64,000 nucleotides of DNA from assembly GCA_015060245.1 (NCBI GenBank), contig SUYU01000005.1, positions 80,859-144,858 of the forward strand. The letters run 5' to 3'. The translations under genes were made by a program, and so were the position numbers. Positions 35,282 to 44,216 of the stretch are shown piece by piece (the first letter of the stretch is position 1; every line of letters begins with the position of its first letter). This DNA comes from Bacteroidales bacterium (GTDB lineage: Bacteria; Bacteroidota; Bacteroidia; Bacteroidales; UBA932). The notes below the pieces were generated by a model. The model searched no databases and had not been told where the DNA came from. It saw only the letters and a list, made by a program, of their open reading frames with translations.

Positions 35282-35293
35282 TATATTTAGTTT

Positions 35294-35512
35294 TTATTTG
35301 TATCTGAAAGAAATCCTTCCTTTTGTCAAATCATAAGGCGACATCTCAACTCTTACTTTATCTCCTGGCAAAATGCGGATATAGTGCATTCTCATTTTTC
35401 CGGAAATATGGGCGGTTAACACGTGACCATTATCCAATTCTACTCTGAACATAGCATTTGATAATGCTTCAATGATTGTTCCGTCTTTCTCAATAGCAGG
35501 TTGTTTTGACAT
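35294..35512 (-). CDS. infA: Translation initiation factor IF-1
   Basis: The 72-residue S1-like OB-fold protein carries the family signature [20 protein letters not shown] followed by [16 protein letters not shown]. It blocks the A site during initiation. It sits between map and rpmJ as in most Bacteroidetes. Confidence 0.98.
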   Translation of the reverse strand: MSKQPAIEKDGTIIEALSNAMFRVELDNGHVLTAHISGKMRMHYIRILPGDKVRVEMSPYDLTKGRISFRYK

Positions 35513-35544
35513 AAATTCTTTTCCTTACAATTTAAAAAATTACT

Positions 35545-36309
35545 CTATTTGTTTTCAATATATTCAAATGTTGTCAAGATATCGGGAGCGCCTTTGCGGA
35601 TGGCAACCATAAACTCAAAGTGAGCCGACTTCTTGCCGTCTGCTGTCCTTACGTCCCAGCCATTGTCCTCGAGGTAGATATCCTTCACTCCGGCGTTGAT
35701 CATCGGCTCAATGCAGATAACCATGCCTTCATGGAGTTTCTTGCCTTGACCGGCTCTTCCATAATTAGGGATCTCCGGAGACTCGTGAAGGCGCTTGCCT
35801 ATGCCGTGTCCGACCAACTCCCTAACTACAGAAAATCCGTTCTCTTCACAATAGCGCTGGATGGCAAAACCTATATCACCTATTCTGTTTCCGGCAACTG
35901 CCTGTTGCGCCCCAAGATACAAAGATTTCTTGGTAACTTCAAGCAATTTTGCAGTTTCAGGATCAATTTCGCCTACAGCAAATGTATAAGCCGAATCACC
36001 GTTGAATCCCTTGTATATTGTTCCGCAATCAACAGAAACAATATCACCCTCCTTCAAGCAGTATCCCGACGGAAATCCATGAACTACGGTATCATTAACT
36101 GATATACACAATGTGTAAGGAAAACCTCCGTAGTTGAGAAAACCTGGAACAGCACCGTGGTCCCTGATGAAGGTCTCTGCAATCTCATCCAATCTCTTGG
36201 TTGTGACTCCAGGGGCAATTGCCTTTCCAACCTCCGCAAGAGTCTTCGATACCAGAATGGCATTCTCTCTAAGGATTTCTATCTCCTCTTCGGTCTTGAT
36301 CTTAATCAT
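35545..36309 (-). CDS. map: Methionine aminopeptidase, type I
   Basis: Removes the initiator methionine. The 254-residue protein has the metal ligands in the expected blocks: VSVDCGTIYKGFNGDSAYTF (two Asp), VGHGIGKRLHESPEIPNYG (His), VICIEPMINAG (Glu) and SAHFEFMVAI (Glu). It is embedded between secY and infA, a usual operon position. Confidence 0.97.
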   Translation of the reverse strand: MIKIKTEEEIEILRENAILVSKTLAEVGKAIAPGVTTKRLDEIAETFIRDHGAVPGFLNYGGFPYTLCISVNDTVVHGFPSGYCLKEGDIVSVDCGTIYKGFNGDSAYTFAVGEIDPETAKLLEVTKKSLYLGAQQAVAGNRIGDIGFAIQRYCEENGFSVVRELVGHGIGKRLHESPEIPNYGRAGQGKKLHEGMVICIEPMINAGVKDIYLEDNGWDVRTADGKKSAHFEFMVAIRKGAPDILTTFEYIENK

Positions 36310-36329
36310 TTCAAATAACTATCGAAAAT

Positions 36330-37649
36330 TTACATTCCCGAACGGCCTTTCAGACGTCCTGTCTTCATTAGACCGTCGTAGTGGCGCATCAACAAATAAC
36401 TCTCTATCTGTTGCAATGTATCCAATACAACTCCAACAAGAATCAACAAACTTGTACCGCCGTAGAACTGTGCGAACTGGTTGTTGATGCCAAGTTTCAT
36501 TGCGAATGCCGGCATGATTGCTACCAAAGCGAGGAAGATTGATCCCGGTAGTGTAATACGCGACATTATTGAATCCAAGTACTCTGCTGTTTTCTTACCA
36601 GGTTTTACACCAGGTATGAAACCACCATTTTTCTTCATGTCCTCAGCCATCATGGTTGGGTTCACAGTTACTGCTGTATAGAAGTATGTGAAAGCAATTA
36701 CCATCAAGGCAAAGATGAAGTTGTACCAGAAGCCTGTGTAGTTACCTAGAGTGGCGGCTAATCCACGGGTAGCATCAAAGCTTGCGAAAATGATTGGGAA
36801 TAGCATCAATGCCTGCGCGAAGATAATAGGCATCACACCTGCTGCATTTATCTTCAACGGAATATATTGACGAACTCCACCATATTGTTTGTTACCTATA
36901 ATTCTCTTTGCATACTGTACAGGGATTCTGCGTGTACCCTGAACCAATGCGATGGTAGCAACGAAAACGAAGAAGAGAATCAACAACTCAATGATAAGCA
37001 TTAGGAAACCACCGGTTGTCTGGCTCAATCTTGTTCCAACCTCTGCAGCCAAAGCATAAGGCAATCTTGCAATGATACCAACCATAATGATGAGTGAAAT
37101 ACCATTACCCAAGCCGCGATCGGTAATGCGCTCACCCAACCACATGATGAACATTGTACCACCAATAAGAACTATTGTAGCAAACAGGTTAAAAGAAAAT
37201 CCTTTAATCAAGAACGCTGACTCTGGCAACTGTGCATGCAAGTTTGTCAAATAGGCAGGACCTTGCAAAGCCAAAATGATTATTGTCAGATAGCGGGTGT
37301 ACTGATTCAATTTCCTTCTGCCGCTCTCGCCTTCGCGTTGCAACTTCTGGAAATAAGGAATCATCATTCCCAACAATTGAATAACAATTGATGCAGAGAT
37401 GTAAGGCATTACACCCAATGCAAAAATTGAAGCATTTCCGAAAGCACCACCTGAGAACATGTTCAACAAGCCCATCAAACCGTCTTGTGTCTGCGCTTCC
37501 AGATTTGCAAGTTGCGTAGGATCTATACCTGGGACAACTACAAAACTGCCCAGTCTATAGACAATAAGAAGAAGTATCGTGTAGACGATTCTCTTACGCA
37601 ACTCTTCAATCTTGAAAATATTTTTTAATGTTTCAATAAATTTTTTCAT
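36330..37649 (-). CDS. secY: Preprotein translocase subunit SecY
   Basis: This is the channel subunit of the Sec translocon, 439 residues with ten membrane helices. Typical blocks include RKLNQYTRYLTIIILALQGP, the cytoplasmic loop RRIPVQYAKRIIGNKQYGGV, and the C-terminal IESYLLMRHYDGLMKTGRLK. It is placed between rplO and map as in other bacteria. Confidence 0.98.
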   Translation of the reverse strand: MKKFIETLKNIFKIEELRKRIVYTILLLIVYRLGSFVVVPGIDPTQLANLEAQTQDGLMGLLNMFSGGAFGNASIFALGVMPYISASIVIQLLGMMIPYFQKLQREGESGRRKLNQYTRYLTIIILALQGPAYLTNLHAQLPESAFLIKGFSFNLFATIVLIGGTMFIMWLGERITDRGLGNGISLIIMVGIIARLPYALAAEVGTRLSQTTGGFLMLIIELLILFFVFVATIALVQGTRRIPVQYAKRIIGNKQYGGVRQYIPLKINAAGVMPIIFAQALMLFPIIFASFDATRGLAATLGNYTGFWYNFIFALMVIAFTYFYTAVTVNPTMMAEDMKKNGGFIPGVKPGKKTAEYLDSIMSRITLPGSIFLALVAIMPAFAMKLGINNQFAQFYGGTSLLILVGVVLDTLQQIESYLLMRHYDGLMKTGRLKGRSGM

Positions 37650-37661
37650 CAGTTTCTCAAA

Positions 37662-38108
37662 TTATAGAATAGATGTAGTACCCTGAAGAGCCTCAATCTT
37701 TGCGATTGCTGATTTTGAGAAAGCGTGAGCAGTAACATCCAATTTTACTGTAAGTTCACCATTACCCAAAATCTTGACCATATCCTTCTTGTTGATAAGG
37801 CCATGCTCGATCAATGTATCAACTGTAATTACGTTCAATCCGTTCTTCTCGCTTAGTGCCTGCAAGTTAGAAAGATTGATTGCTTTATACTCCACTCTAT
37901 TAGGATTGTTGAATCCATATTTAGGCAAACGTCTTTGGATAGGCATCTGACCACCCTCAAAGCCCAATTTGCGAGAGTAACCAGAACGAGACTTGGCACC
38001 GTTCATACCACGGCAAGCAGTTTTACCGTGACCTGAACCCTGTCCACGACCCACTCTTTTCTCTCCTTTAGTTGCACCTGTTGCAGGTTTTAGTGTATTT
38101 AATTCCAT
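37662..38108 (-). CDS. rplO: 50S ribosomal protein L15
   Basis: The 148-residue protein starts MELNTLKPATGATKGEKRVG and has the glycine-rich block GRGQGSGHGKTACRGMNGAK that threads through 23S rRNA. Length and gene order are normal, 12 nt before secY. Confidence 0.98.
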   Translation of the reverse strand: MELNTLKPATGATKGEKRVGRGQGSGHGKTACRGMNGAKSRSGYSRKLGFEGGQMPIQRRLPKYGFNNPNRVEYKAINLSNLQALSEKNGLNVITVDTLIEHGLINKKDMVKILGNGELTVKLDVTAHAFSKSAIAKIEALQGTTSIL

Positions 38109-38127
38109 TATTAAGATCTCCTATTAT

Positions 38128-38310
38128 TTAGTTGATTTCTTCAACTTTAACTAAGTGTAGAACTTTCTGGATCATACCTTGAGCTACTGGAGTCAATTCT
38201 AGTTCTACTGTTTGATTAATTCGGCGAAGTCCCAAAGACTGCAAGTTTGCAATCTGTCTCTGAGTTGCTCCATTTTTACTTTTAACTTGAGTAACTTTTA
38301 CTTTTGCCAT
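38128..38310 (-). CDS. rpmD: 50S ribosomal protein L30
   Basis: This 60-residue short-type L30 has the core ATQRQIANLQSLGLRRINQT. It lies between rpsE and rplO with gaps under 20 nt. Confidence 0.97.
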   Translation of the reverse strand: MAKVKVTQVKSKNGATQRQIANLQSLGLRRINQTVELELTPVAQGMIQKVLHLVKVEEIN

Positions 38311-38321
38311 GATCTACCTCC

Positions 38322-38840
38322 TTAACCATTAAATACTTTATTCATGTGAATACCTCTCAAACCAGCAATTGTATAAGCGTCACGCATCTCTGCAAGGGCA
38401 GCAACGGTTGCTTTTACAAGGTTATGAGGATTTGAAGATCCTTTGGATTTAGCCAACACGTCGTGAATACCAACTGACTCAAATACTGCACGCATCGCAC
38501 CACCGGCCTTTACTCCAGTACCGGGAGCAGCAGGTTTCATGAATACACGTGCACCACCAAATTTAGCAGACTGCTCGTGTGGAATAGTCTCCTTGTTTAG
38601 AGGAACTCTTACCAAGTTTTTCTTTGCATCCTCTATACCTTTAGATATAGCGGTAGTTACCTCGTTTGCTTTGCCAAGGCCGTAGCCTACAACACCATTC
38701 TCATCACCTACAACAACTATTGCTGCAAAACTGAAGTGACGACCACCTTTAGTAACTTTAGTAACTCTTCTTACCGCTACTAGTCTGTCTTTCAACTCAA
38801 GATCGGTAGTTTTTACCTTTTTTACATTCATATTTGCCAT
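38322..38840 (-). CDS. rpsE: 30S ribosomal protein S5
   Basis: The 172-residue protein has the double-stranded-RNA-binding N-terminal part ([20 protein letters not shown]) and the C-terminal domain with [21 protein letters not shown] second ATG nine bases in (MNVKKV) is possible as start. Order is normal. Confidence 0.97.
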   Translation of the reverse strand: MANMNVKKVKTTDLELKDRLVAVRRVTKVTKGGRHFSFAAIVVVGDENGVVGYGLGKANEVTTAISKGIEDAKKNLVRVPLNKETIPHEQSAKFGGARVFMKPAAPGTGVKAGGAMRAVFESVGIHDVLAKSKGSSNPHNLVKATVAALAEMRDAYTIAGLRGIHMNKVFNG

Positions 38841-38846
38841 AGTTCA

Positions 38847-39209
38847 TTAGAATTTAAGTCCACCCTCACGAGCGGCATCAGCCAAACTTTTTACTCTTCC
38901 ATGATATAGGTAACCGCCACGGTCAAATGCAACCTCAGTAATGCCTTTTGCAAGAGCACGCTCAGCAGCAACTTTACCTACCATTGCAGCGATTTCCATA
39001 TTTGTTTTACCTTTAGCCTGCTCTGCAACTGCTTTCTCCAATGATGAAGCCGCAGCCAAGGTAACTGAATTTACGTCATCGATAAACTGTACGTATATCT
39101 GACTGTTGCTTCTGAATACGCTCATTCTTGGTTTCTGAGCAGTACCGTTCACAACTTTACGAATACGGTAACGTATTCTCTGTCTTCTTTCTATTTTATT
39201 TATAGCCAT
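38847..39209 (-). CDS. rplR: 50S ribosomal protein L18
   Basis: This 120-residue protein binds 5S rRNA, with [20 protein letters not shown] and the C-terminal [20 protein letters not shown]. It lies between rplF and rpsE, with 6-12 nt gaps. Confidence 0.98.
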   Translation of the reverse strand: MAINKIERRQRIRYRIRKVVNGTAQKPRMSVFRSNSQIYVQFIDDVNSVTLAAASSLEKAVAEQAKGKTNMEIAAMVGKVAAERALAKGITEVAFDRGGYLYHGRVKSLADAAREGGLKF

Positions 39210-39221
39210 ATCTACTCCTTA

Positions 39222-39782
39222 TTATTTAGCGCCAGCCGATTTACCAGCCTTACGACGAAGTTGTTCACCAACAAACTTAATACCTTTACCTTTGTATGGC
39301 TCAGGTTTACGCAACGAACGAATTTTGGCAGCGATCATACCAATCAATTGCTTGTCATGGCTCTTCAATACCAAAATTGGGTTAGCACCTTTCTTAACAG
39401 GCTCTGCCTCACCTTTAACCTCATTTGGAAGCATGAAGTGGATATCATGAGAGAAGCCCAAGTTAAACTCAAGGATCTGGCCTTTTACTTCTACACGGTA
39501 ACCTACACCAACCAACTCCTGTTTGATAGTATAACCGGTTGAAACACCAGTAACCATGTTGTTGATTAGAGCGCGGTACAAACCATGCAATGAACGATGG
39601 CGCGGTTGATCAGTAGGTCTTGTTACTTTCACTACGCCGTCCTCTACAGTTACTTTAATGTCTGCGTCAACTTTCTGACTCAATTCACCTAGAGGTCCTT
39701 TAACCTTAACCACATTATCATCACCAACGGTAACTGTTACTCCTTGTGGAAGGCTTACAGGTAATTTTCCTATTCTTGACAT
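39222..39782 (-). CDS. rplF: 50S ribosomal protein L6
   Basis: The 186-residue protein has two L6 folds, beginning MSRIGKLPVSLPQGVTVTVG and ending with the conserved KPEPYKGKGIKFVGE. I chose the ATG at 39782. An upstream in-frame start would add seven residues (MFKKLIE) that are not part of the family. Confidence 0.97.
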   Translation of the reverse strand: MSRIGKLPVSLPQGVTVTVGDDNVVKVKGPLGELSQKVDADIKVTVEDGVVKVTRPTDQPRHRSLHGLYRALINNMVTGVSTGYTIKQELVGVGYRVEVKGQILEFNLGFSHDIHFMLPNEVKGEAEPVKKGANPILVLKSHDKQLIGMIAAKIRSLRKPEPYKGKGIKFVGEQLRRKAGKSAGAK

Positions 39783-39809
39783 TTCTATTAATTTTTTAAA
39801 CAATTAATA

Positions 39810-40205
39810 TTAATAAACATAGCACAATACCTCACCACCTACGTTAAGAGATTTTGCCTCTTTGTCGGTAATAATACCTTTGGATGTAGATAAAATGGCT
39901 ATACCCAATCCATTAAGTACTCTTGGCATAGTTGCTACACCTCTGTACTGTCTTAGACCAGGTTTACTTACACGAATAATTTTTTTGATTGCAGCCTTCT
40001 TACTCTCAGGATGGTATTTAAGCGCAATTTTGATTGTGTTGTAAGGTGTACCCTCAACAACTTTGTAACTCAAGATGTACCCTTTCTCGTGTAGGACACG
40101 GGTAATCTCCATTTTCATTCTTGACGAAGGAATCTCCACAACTTTGTGGCCCGCAAGCGATGCGTTACGGATTCTTGTCAAAAAGTCTGCTATTGGATCA
40201 GTCAT
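39810..40205 (-). CDS. rpsH: 30S ribosomal protein S8
   Basis: The 131-residue protein starts MTDPIADFLTRIRNASLAGH and has the C-terminal rRNA-binding block GLGIAILSTSKGIITDKEAK. S8 is the autoregulator of the spc operon in E. coli. Here a 126-nt gap separates it from rpsN upstream, which is unusually long inside this operon. Confidence 0.98.
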   Translation of the reverse strand: MTDPIADFLTRIRNASLAGHKVVEIPSSRMKMEITRVLHEKGYILSYKVVEGTPYNTIKIALKYHPESKKAAIKKIIRVSKPGLRQYRGVATMPRVLNGLGIAILSTSKGIITDKEAKSLNVGGEVLCYVY

Positions 40206-40331
40206 TTTTAATTTGTTTTTTTTAGAATCGACACCCGCAACTGTTATCCGCTTGTGGAACCTGCTGCAAGTGCCCGATATCCAATGTTAATACTTTTTTT
40301 ATTTATACTTGAGGTAAAAACCCCGATATTT
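40206..40331 (-). other. Long intercistronic gap between rpsN and rpsH
   Basis: All other gaps in this operon are 1-42 nt, but this one is 126 nt. It holds two copies of ATATCGGG (mRNA sense), GCACTTGC and CAAGCG segments that could pair, and an AT-rich end with eight As next to the rpsH start. I see no -7 box, no terminator and no credible gene. It could be an mRNA control site for S8 or S14, or the scar of a lost gene. Confidence 0.5.
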
Positions 40332-40601
40332 CTACCAACTTGCCTTATGAACTCCTGGGATTAGGCCTTTGCTTGCCATCTCACGGAATTGAATACGGCT
40401 GATACCAAAGATACGCATATAACCTTTTGGTCTACCGGTAATTGAACAACGGTTGTGAAGACGAACCGGGCTTGAGTTCTTTGGAAGTTTAGCCAAGCCT
40501 TCATAATCACCAGCCTCTTTTAGTTGTTTGCGTTTCTCAGCATATTTGGCACATAGTTTAGCGCGTTTAACCTCGCGTGCCTTCATTGATTCTTTTGCCA
40601 T
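40332..40601 (-). CDS. rpsN: 30S ribosomal protein S14 (long, zinc-free type)
   Basis: This 89-residue long-form S14 has the C-terminal block [20 protein letters not shown]. It lacks the paired CxxC motifs of the short zinc form. It is 15 nt after rplE. Confidence 0.98.
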   Translation of the reverse strand: MAKESMKAREVKRAKLCAKYAEKRKQLKEAGDYEGLAKLPKNSSPVRLHNRCSITGRPKGYMRIFGISRIQFREMASKGLIPGVHKASW

Positions 40602-40616
40602 TATCTGTCTCCTTGA

Positions 40617-41219
40617 TTATTTCTTGTTAGTTTTAAAAGGCAAACCAAATTCACGAAGCAAAGCGTGTGCAGCCTCGTCATTCTCAGTTGAAGTTACAAA
40701 AGTAATCTCCATACCTAGAACTTTGGTAATTTTATCGATATCTATCTCAGGGAAAATAATCTGCTCTTTGATACCCAAAGTGTAGTTACCTCTACCGTCA
40801 AATTTCTCATTGATACCTTTGAAGTCTCTGATACGAGGAAGAGCAATGCAGATCAATCTCTCCAAGAACTCATACATTCTTGAACCACGCAATGTAACTT
40901 TAACGCCGATTGGCATACCTTTACGAAGTTTGAAGTTTGAGATATCTTTTCTAGAGTAAGTAAGAACTGCTTTCTGACCAGTGATAGTAGTCAACTCCTG
41001 TTGAGCGATCTCTATAAGTTTTTTGTCAGCAACTGCCTGGCCCATACCCTGGTTGATAGTAATCTTCTCAAGTTTTGGAACCTGCATTACAGTCTTAAAT
41101 CCGAAATCCTTCTGCAATTTTGCAACGATCTCCTCTTTATATTTCTTTTGAAGAGTAGGAACAAAACCTTCCACTTTCTGAGCAGCAGGTGCTGCTACGT
41201 TTTTCTCTTTTGCTGCCAT
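40617..41219 (-). CDS. rplE: 50S ribosomal protein L5
   Basis: The 200-residue protein binds 5S rRNA, with [20 protein letters not shown] and [21 protein letters not shown] 15-residue alanine- and lysine-rich N-terminal extension ([14 protein letters not shown]) precedes the usual start. It overlaps rplX by one base (TAATG). Confidence 0.97.
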   Translation of the reverse strand: MAAKEKNVAAPAAQKVEGFVPTLQKKYKEEIVAKLQKDFGFKTVMQVPKLEKITINQGMGQAVADKKLIEIAQQELTTITGQKAVLTYSRKDISNFKLRKGMPIGVKVTLRGSRMYEFLERLICIALPRIRDFKGINEKFDGRGNYTLGIKEQIIFPEIDIDKITKVLGMEITFVTSTENDEAAHALLREFGLPFKTNKK

Positions 41220-41542
41220 TATTTAATCTCCTCCCCAGATTTTTTTGCGTAACGAACCAACTTGCCATTCTCGCCTGCTTTACGGCCAATTTTTGTAGGA
41301 ACACCTTTAACTGGATCCACTACCTGCAAGTTTGAAATATGTATACCAGCCTCTTGCTTGATGATACCACCCTGCGGATGTTGTGCATTAGGTTTGGTAT
41401 GCTTGCTAACCATGTTGAGTCCCTCAACAATAGCACGGTTTTTAGATTTGTCAACGCTTAGGACTTTTCCAGTCTTACCTTTATCGTCACCGGCGTTTAC
41501 AAAAACCATATCACCTTTCTTAATATGTAATTTCTTATTCAT
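41219..41542 (-). CDS. rplX: 50S ribosomal protein L24
   Basis: The 107-residue KOW-domain protein has the block [20 protein letters not shown] and the conserved [20 protein letters not shown]. It starts large-subunit assembly. It is 15 nt from rplN and overlaps rplE by one base. Confidence 0.98.
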   Translation of the reverse strand: MNKKLHIKKGDMVFVNAGDDKGKTGKVLSVDKSKNRAIVEGLNMVSKHTKPNAQHPQGGIIKQEAGIHISNLQVVDPVKGVPTKIGRKAGENGKLVRYAKKSGEEIK

Positions 41543-41557
41543 AATACCTAATTATTA

Positions 41558-41923
41558 TTATAGAACCTCCGGTGCTAAGGAAACAATCTTCATATAGTTG
41601 TCACGCAACTCTCTGGCAACAGGGCCAAAAATACGAGTTCCGCGAACCTCGCCTTGATTATTCAATAATACACAGGCGTTCTCGTCAAATCTGATATAAG
41701 AACCATCAGCACGACGAATCTCTTTTTTAGTACGAACTACTACTGCTTTTGAAACAGAGCCTTTTTTTGCATCACCGCCAGGGATAGCGCTTTTAACGGC
41801 AACAACAATCTTGTCACCTACACTCGCATAGCGACGGCGTGTACCGCCCAACACGCGAATGCAAAGAACCTCTTTTGCCCCGCTGTTATCTGCTACCAAT
41901 AATCTTGATTCCTGTTGTATCAT
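41558..41923 (-). CDS. rplN: 50S ribosomal protein L14
   Basis: The 121-residue protein has the family signature block [20 protein letters not shown] and [20 protein letters not shown]. Standard length, 3 nt after rpsQ. Confidence 0.98.
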   Translation of the reverse strand: MIQQESRLLVADNSGAKEVLCIRVLGGTRRRYASVGDKIVVAVKSAIPGGDAKKGSVSKAVVVRTKKEIRRADGSYIRFDENACVLLNNQGEVRGTRIFGPVARELRDNYMKIVSLAPEVL

Positions 41924-41926
41924 GGC

Positions 41927-42181
41927 TTATTTTACTTTTTCTACGATTTCTACTAGTCTCCAACGTTTTGTTTTGCTCAACGGACGGGTTTCCATAATTC
42001 TTACAGTATCACCCTCGCTGCATTCATTTTTCTCATCGTGAGCAACAAATTTAGTGGTTTTATTTACGAACTTTCCGTAAATAGGGTGTTTCTCTTTTGT
42101 TTTTACAGCAACAACTACTGTTCTATCCATCTTGTTGCTTACCACTACACCAATTCTTTCTTTACGAAGTTTTCTTTCCAT
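41927..42181 (-). CDS. rpsQ: 30S ribosomal protein S17
   Basis: The 84-residue OB-fold protein starts [20 protein letters not shown] and has the block [20 protein letters not shown]. It follows rpmC after 6 nt. Confidence 0.98.
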   Translation of the reverse strand: MERKLRKERIGVVVSNKMDRTVVVAVKTKEKHPIYGKFVNKTTKFVAHDEKNECSEGDTVRIMETRPLSKTKRWRLVEIVEKVK

Positions 42182-42187
42182 GAACGA

Positions 42188-42403
42188 CTATTTTTTGTCC
42201 TGGTTTTCAATTTGGCTCAACACGGTGAGCATTTTTGCAATATTCTTTCTTGCTTTTTTAATCTTTGATGAATCCTCTAATGGAGAGATCGCATGATTCA
42301 TCTTCATCTGGTTAAGAGCAGCAACTTCTGACTCCAAACGCTCGCGCAAATCTTTTGCAGGTATTTCACGTATTTCTGCTATTTTCATCTTTCTAGTCTC
42401 CAT
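42188..42403 (-). CDS. rpmC: 50S ribosomal protein L29
   Basis: The 71-residue two-helix protein has the core KIAEIREIPAKDLRERLESE and a C-terminal KKARKNIAKMLTVL block. A second ATG at 42388 (MKIAEI) would give the common family length. The first ATG lies 5 nt after the rplP stop. Confidence 0.96.
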   Translation of the reverse strand: METRKMKIAEIREIPAKDLRERLESEVAALNQMKMNHAISPLEDSSKIKKARKNIAKMLTVLSQIENQDKK

Positions 42404-42408
42404 TAAAA

Positions 42409-42828
42409 TTATTCAACATAATCTCTACGTACAATGAATTTTGTTGTAACAGGCAATTTCTGAGCGCCTAGACGAAGAGCCTCTTTTGCAATCTCCATAG
42501 GAACACCTTCGATCTCAATCAAAATTCTACCAGGAGTAACTGGGGCAACGAATCCTTCAGGAGCACCCTTACCTTTACCCATACGCACCTCAGCAGGTTT
42601 CTTTGTATAAGGTTTGTCAGGGAATACTCTAATCCAAATCTTACCCTCACGTTTCATATAACGAACTACGGCCTGACGGGCAGCCTCAATTTGTTGGCCT
42701 GTTAGCCAGCAAGACTCAAGCGTTTTAATTGCAAATGAACCGAACGCCAACTGAGCACCTCTATGGGCAAGACCTTTCATGCGGCCTTTTTGCTGTCTTC
42801 TAAACTTGGTTTTCTTTGGTTGTAACAT
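42409..42828 (-). CDS. rplP: 50S ribosomal protein L16
   Basis: The 139-residue protein sits near the A site and has the blocks [20 protein letters not shown] and [20 protein letters not shown]. Here it is the first gene of the operon. Upstream lie a leader with hairpins, a promoter and the terminator of an unrelated dipeptidase gene, not rpsC as in the usual Bacteroidetes order. Confidence 0.98.
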   Translation of the reverse strand: MLQPKKTKFRRQQKGRMKGLAHRGAQLAFGSFAIKTLESCWLTGQQIEAARQAVVRYMKREGKIWIRVFPDKPYTKKPAEVRMGKGKGAPEGFVAPVTPGRILIEIEGVPMEIAKEALRLGAQKLPVTTKFIVRRDYVE

Positions 42829-42844
42829 TACTTTCTACAATTTA

Positions 42845-42915
42845 ACAATAATAGTTATTGTAATTTTAACTTATTGATTTCCAATAACATGGCTGTAACG
42901 GAGCCGTATTATTGG
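42845..42915 (-). promoter_or_regulatory. Ribosomal operon leader with two hairpins
   Basis: The mRNA leader before rplP starts near 42915. Its first 35 nt form a strong hairpin: CCAATAA (with TTATTGG on the other arm, 42881-42915) extended by a paired six-base inner segment and a 7-nt loop. A second perfect hairpin, ACAATAA-TAG-TTATTGT, lies at 42845-42861, close to the rplP start. They could protect the mRNA or be targets for ribosomal-protein feedback. Confidence 0.6.
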
Positions 42916-42920
42916 GGTTG

Positions 42921-42950
42921 CAAAGATACACAAAATATTTAAAAACCAAA
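42921..42950 (-). promoter_or_regulatory. Promoter of the rplP-rplQ ribosomal operon
   Basis: On the minus strand TTTG (42947-42950) as -33 and TATCTTTG (42921-42928) as -7 are separated by 18 nt, a near-consensus Bacteroidetes promoter. The transcript would begin at about 42915, at the first leader hairpin. Confidence 0.8.
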
Positions 42951-42981
42951 CATTTTTTACATTTTTTCTTTGATTTTGGCC

Positions 42982-43009
42982 AAAAAAAAATGACAGCCAA
43001 AGCCGCCAT
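42982..43009 (-). terminator. Terminator of the dipeptidase gene
   Basis: On the minus strand ATGGCGGC-TTTG-GCTGTCAT forms an 8-bp stem with two G-U pairs, followed by nine Ts. It insulates the ribosomal operon promoter from the upstream dipeptidase gene. Confidence 0.9.
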
Positions 43010-43072
43010 TTTCATGCACTTACAAAAGTGAAAACTTTTTTGGAACCGCCGTTTTGTCAAAAATTGGAAGAC

Positions 43073-44209
43073 CTAATCAAGCCTATCCGAAACTTTGATT
43101 ACCTCCTGCCAGGCCCTGAGGAAATTTCCGCCCCAGAACTTGCCCAATTCCGTAGGGGTATAACCCCTCCTGAGCATCTCCACTGTTATGGACCTCATCC
43201 TTGTGCAATCCTCAAGCCCTACAACTCCTCCGCCACCGTCAAAATCTGTACCCAGGCCTATATGGTCAGGCCCCACAACACTCTTCATGTGGTCTATATG
43301 GTCTACAAGATGCTTGATTGTAACCTCCTTCTTTGGCAGTGTGGACAAAAAGAACCTTCCTGTAGCGCACTGAATGACACCACCCTTTGCAGCAATGGCC
43401 CTCATCTCGTCATCGGTAAGGTTTCTCTTGTGGTTCTTCACCTCCCACGCGCCGGAGTGTGTGGCCACAACAGGTGCCTTGCTGCACTCAAGCACGTCTG
43501 CCAATGTAGAGGATGATGCGTGGGAAACATCCACAATCATTCCCAACTTGTTCATACGCTCAATCACCTTGTAGCCGAATTCCGACAATCCGCCATAACG
43601 TTCAGGCTGCTTGTCCATTGAGGCATCGCATATAGTATTGGCATAATTGTGGCTCAAGGTCATGTAACGCACCCCCTTGCCAAAAAATTCGTCAAGTTTG
43701 TCAAGGTCATATCCAATCGGATATCCATTCTCTATTGCCAATACAACAATGCTCTTCCCCTTGGCCTTTATCCTCTTGAAATCTTTGGGCTCCAAGGCAA
43801 TCTCCGCTTCATCCGGGCGTGCAGCCACGTACTCCCTAAAAAGGTCAAGTTCTGTAGAACAGTAGTTGTAGGCAGAATCAAGCGACTTCTGGTCCAAACC
43901 CTTCTGACCCAAATAGATTGCAAAGAATCCTGCATCCAGGCCGCCCTGTTTCATCTTTTCAAAAGTGACCTGGCCTTTTGTTACCGAATATTTTCCACCG
44001 GGGTGATTCAGATACAGGGCTGTATCATTATGCGAATCAAGCGTAATGTAGCGCTTGTGCACAGAATCGGCCACAGCAACACACTCAGCCTCTGTCAGAG
44101 GCTCTCCTTTTTCGGCCTTCTTCCAGGCCTTGGCCACATCCACATCCTGGGCAAAAAGATTTGCTCCGGCCATGGCACACAAGAGTGACAACAATAATAT
44201 TCTCTTCAT
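43073..44209 (-). CDS. Membrane dipeptidase (M19), secreted
   Basis: Zinc dipeptidase of the renal-dipeptidase family that cleaves short peptides, including D-amino-acid ones. The 378-residue protein has a signal peptide ending GANLFAQ and the metal-binding blocks ITLDSHNDTALYLNHPGG, MIVDVSHASS, PVVATHSGAW and IGLGTDFDGGG. It should be periplasmic. It follows the glutamate symporter gene by 7 nt, so released amino acids could be imported by its partner. A terminator closes the pair. Confidence 0.93.
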   Translation of the reverse strand: MKRILLLSLLCAMAGANLFAQDVDVAKAWKKAEKGEPLTEAECVAVADSVHKRYITLDSHNDTALYLNHPGGKYSVTKGQVTFEKMKQGGLDAGFFAIYLGQKGLDQKSLDSAYNYCSTELDLFREYVAARPDEAEIALEPKDFKRIKAKGKSIVVLAIENGYPIGYDLDKLDEFFGKGVRYMTLSHNYANTICDASMDKQPERYGGLSEFGYKVIERMNKLGMIVDVSHASSSTLADVLECSKAPVVATHSGAWEVKNHKRNLTDDEMRAIAAKGGVIQCATGRFFLSTLPKKEVTIKHLVDHIDHMKSVVGPDHIGLGTDFDGGGGVVGLEDCTRMRSITVEMLRRGYTPTELGKFWGGNFLRAWQEVIKVSDRLD

Positions 44210-44216
44210 AATAAAA

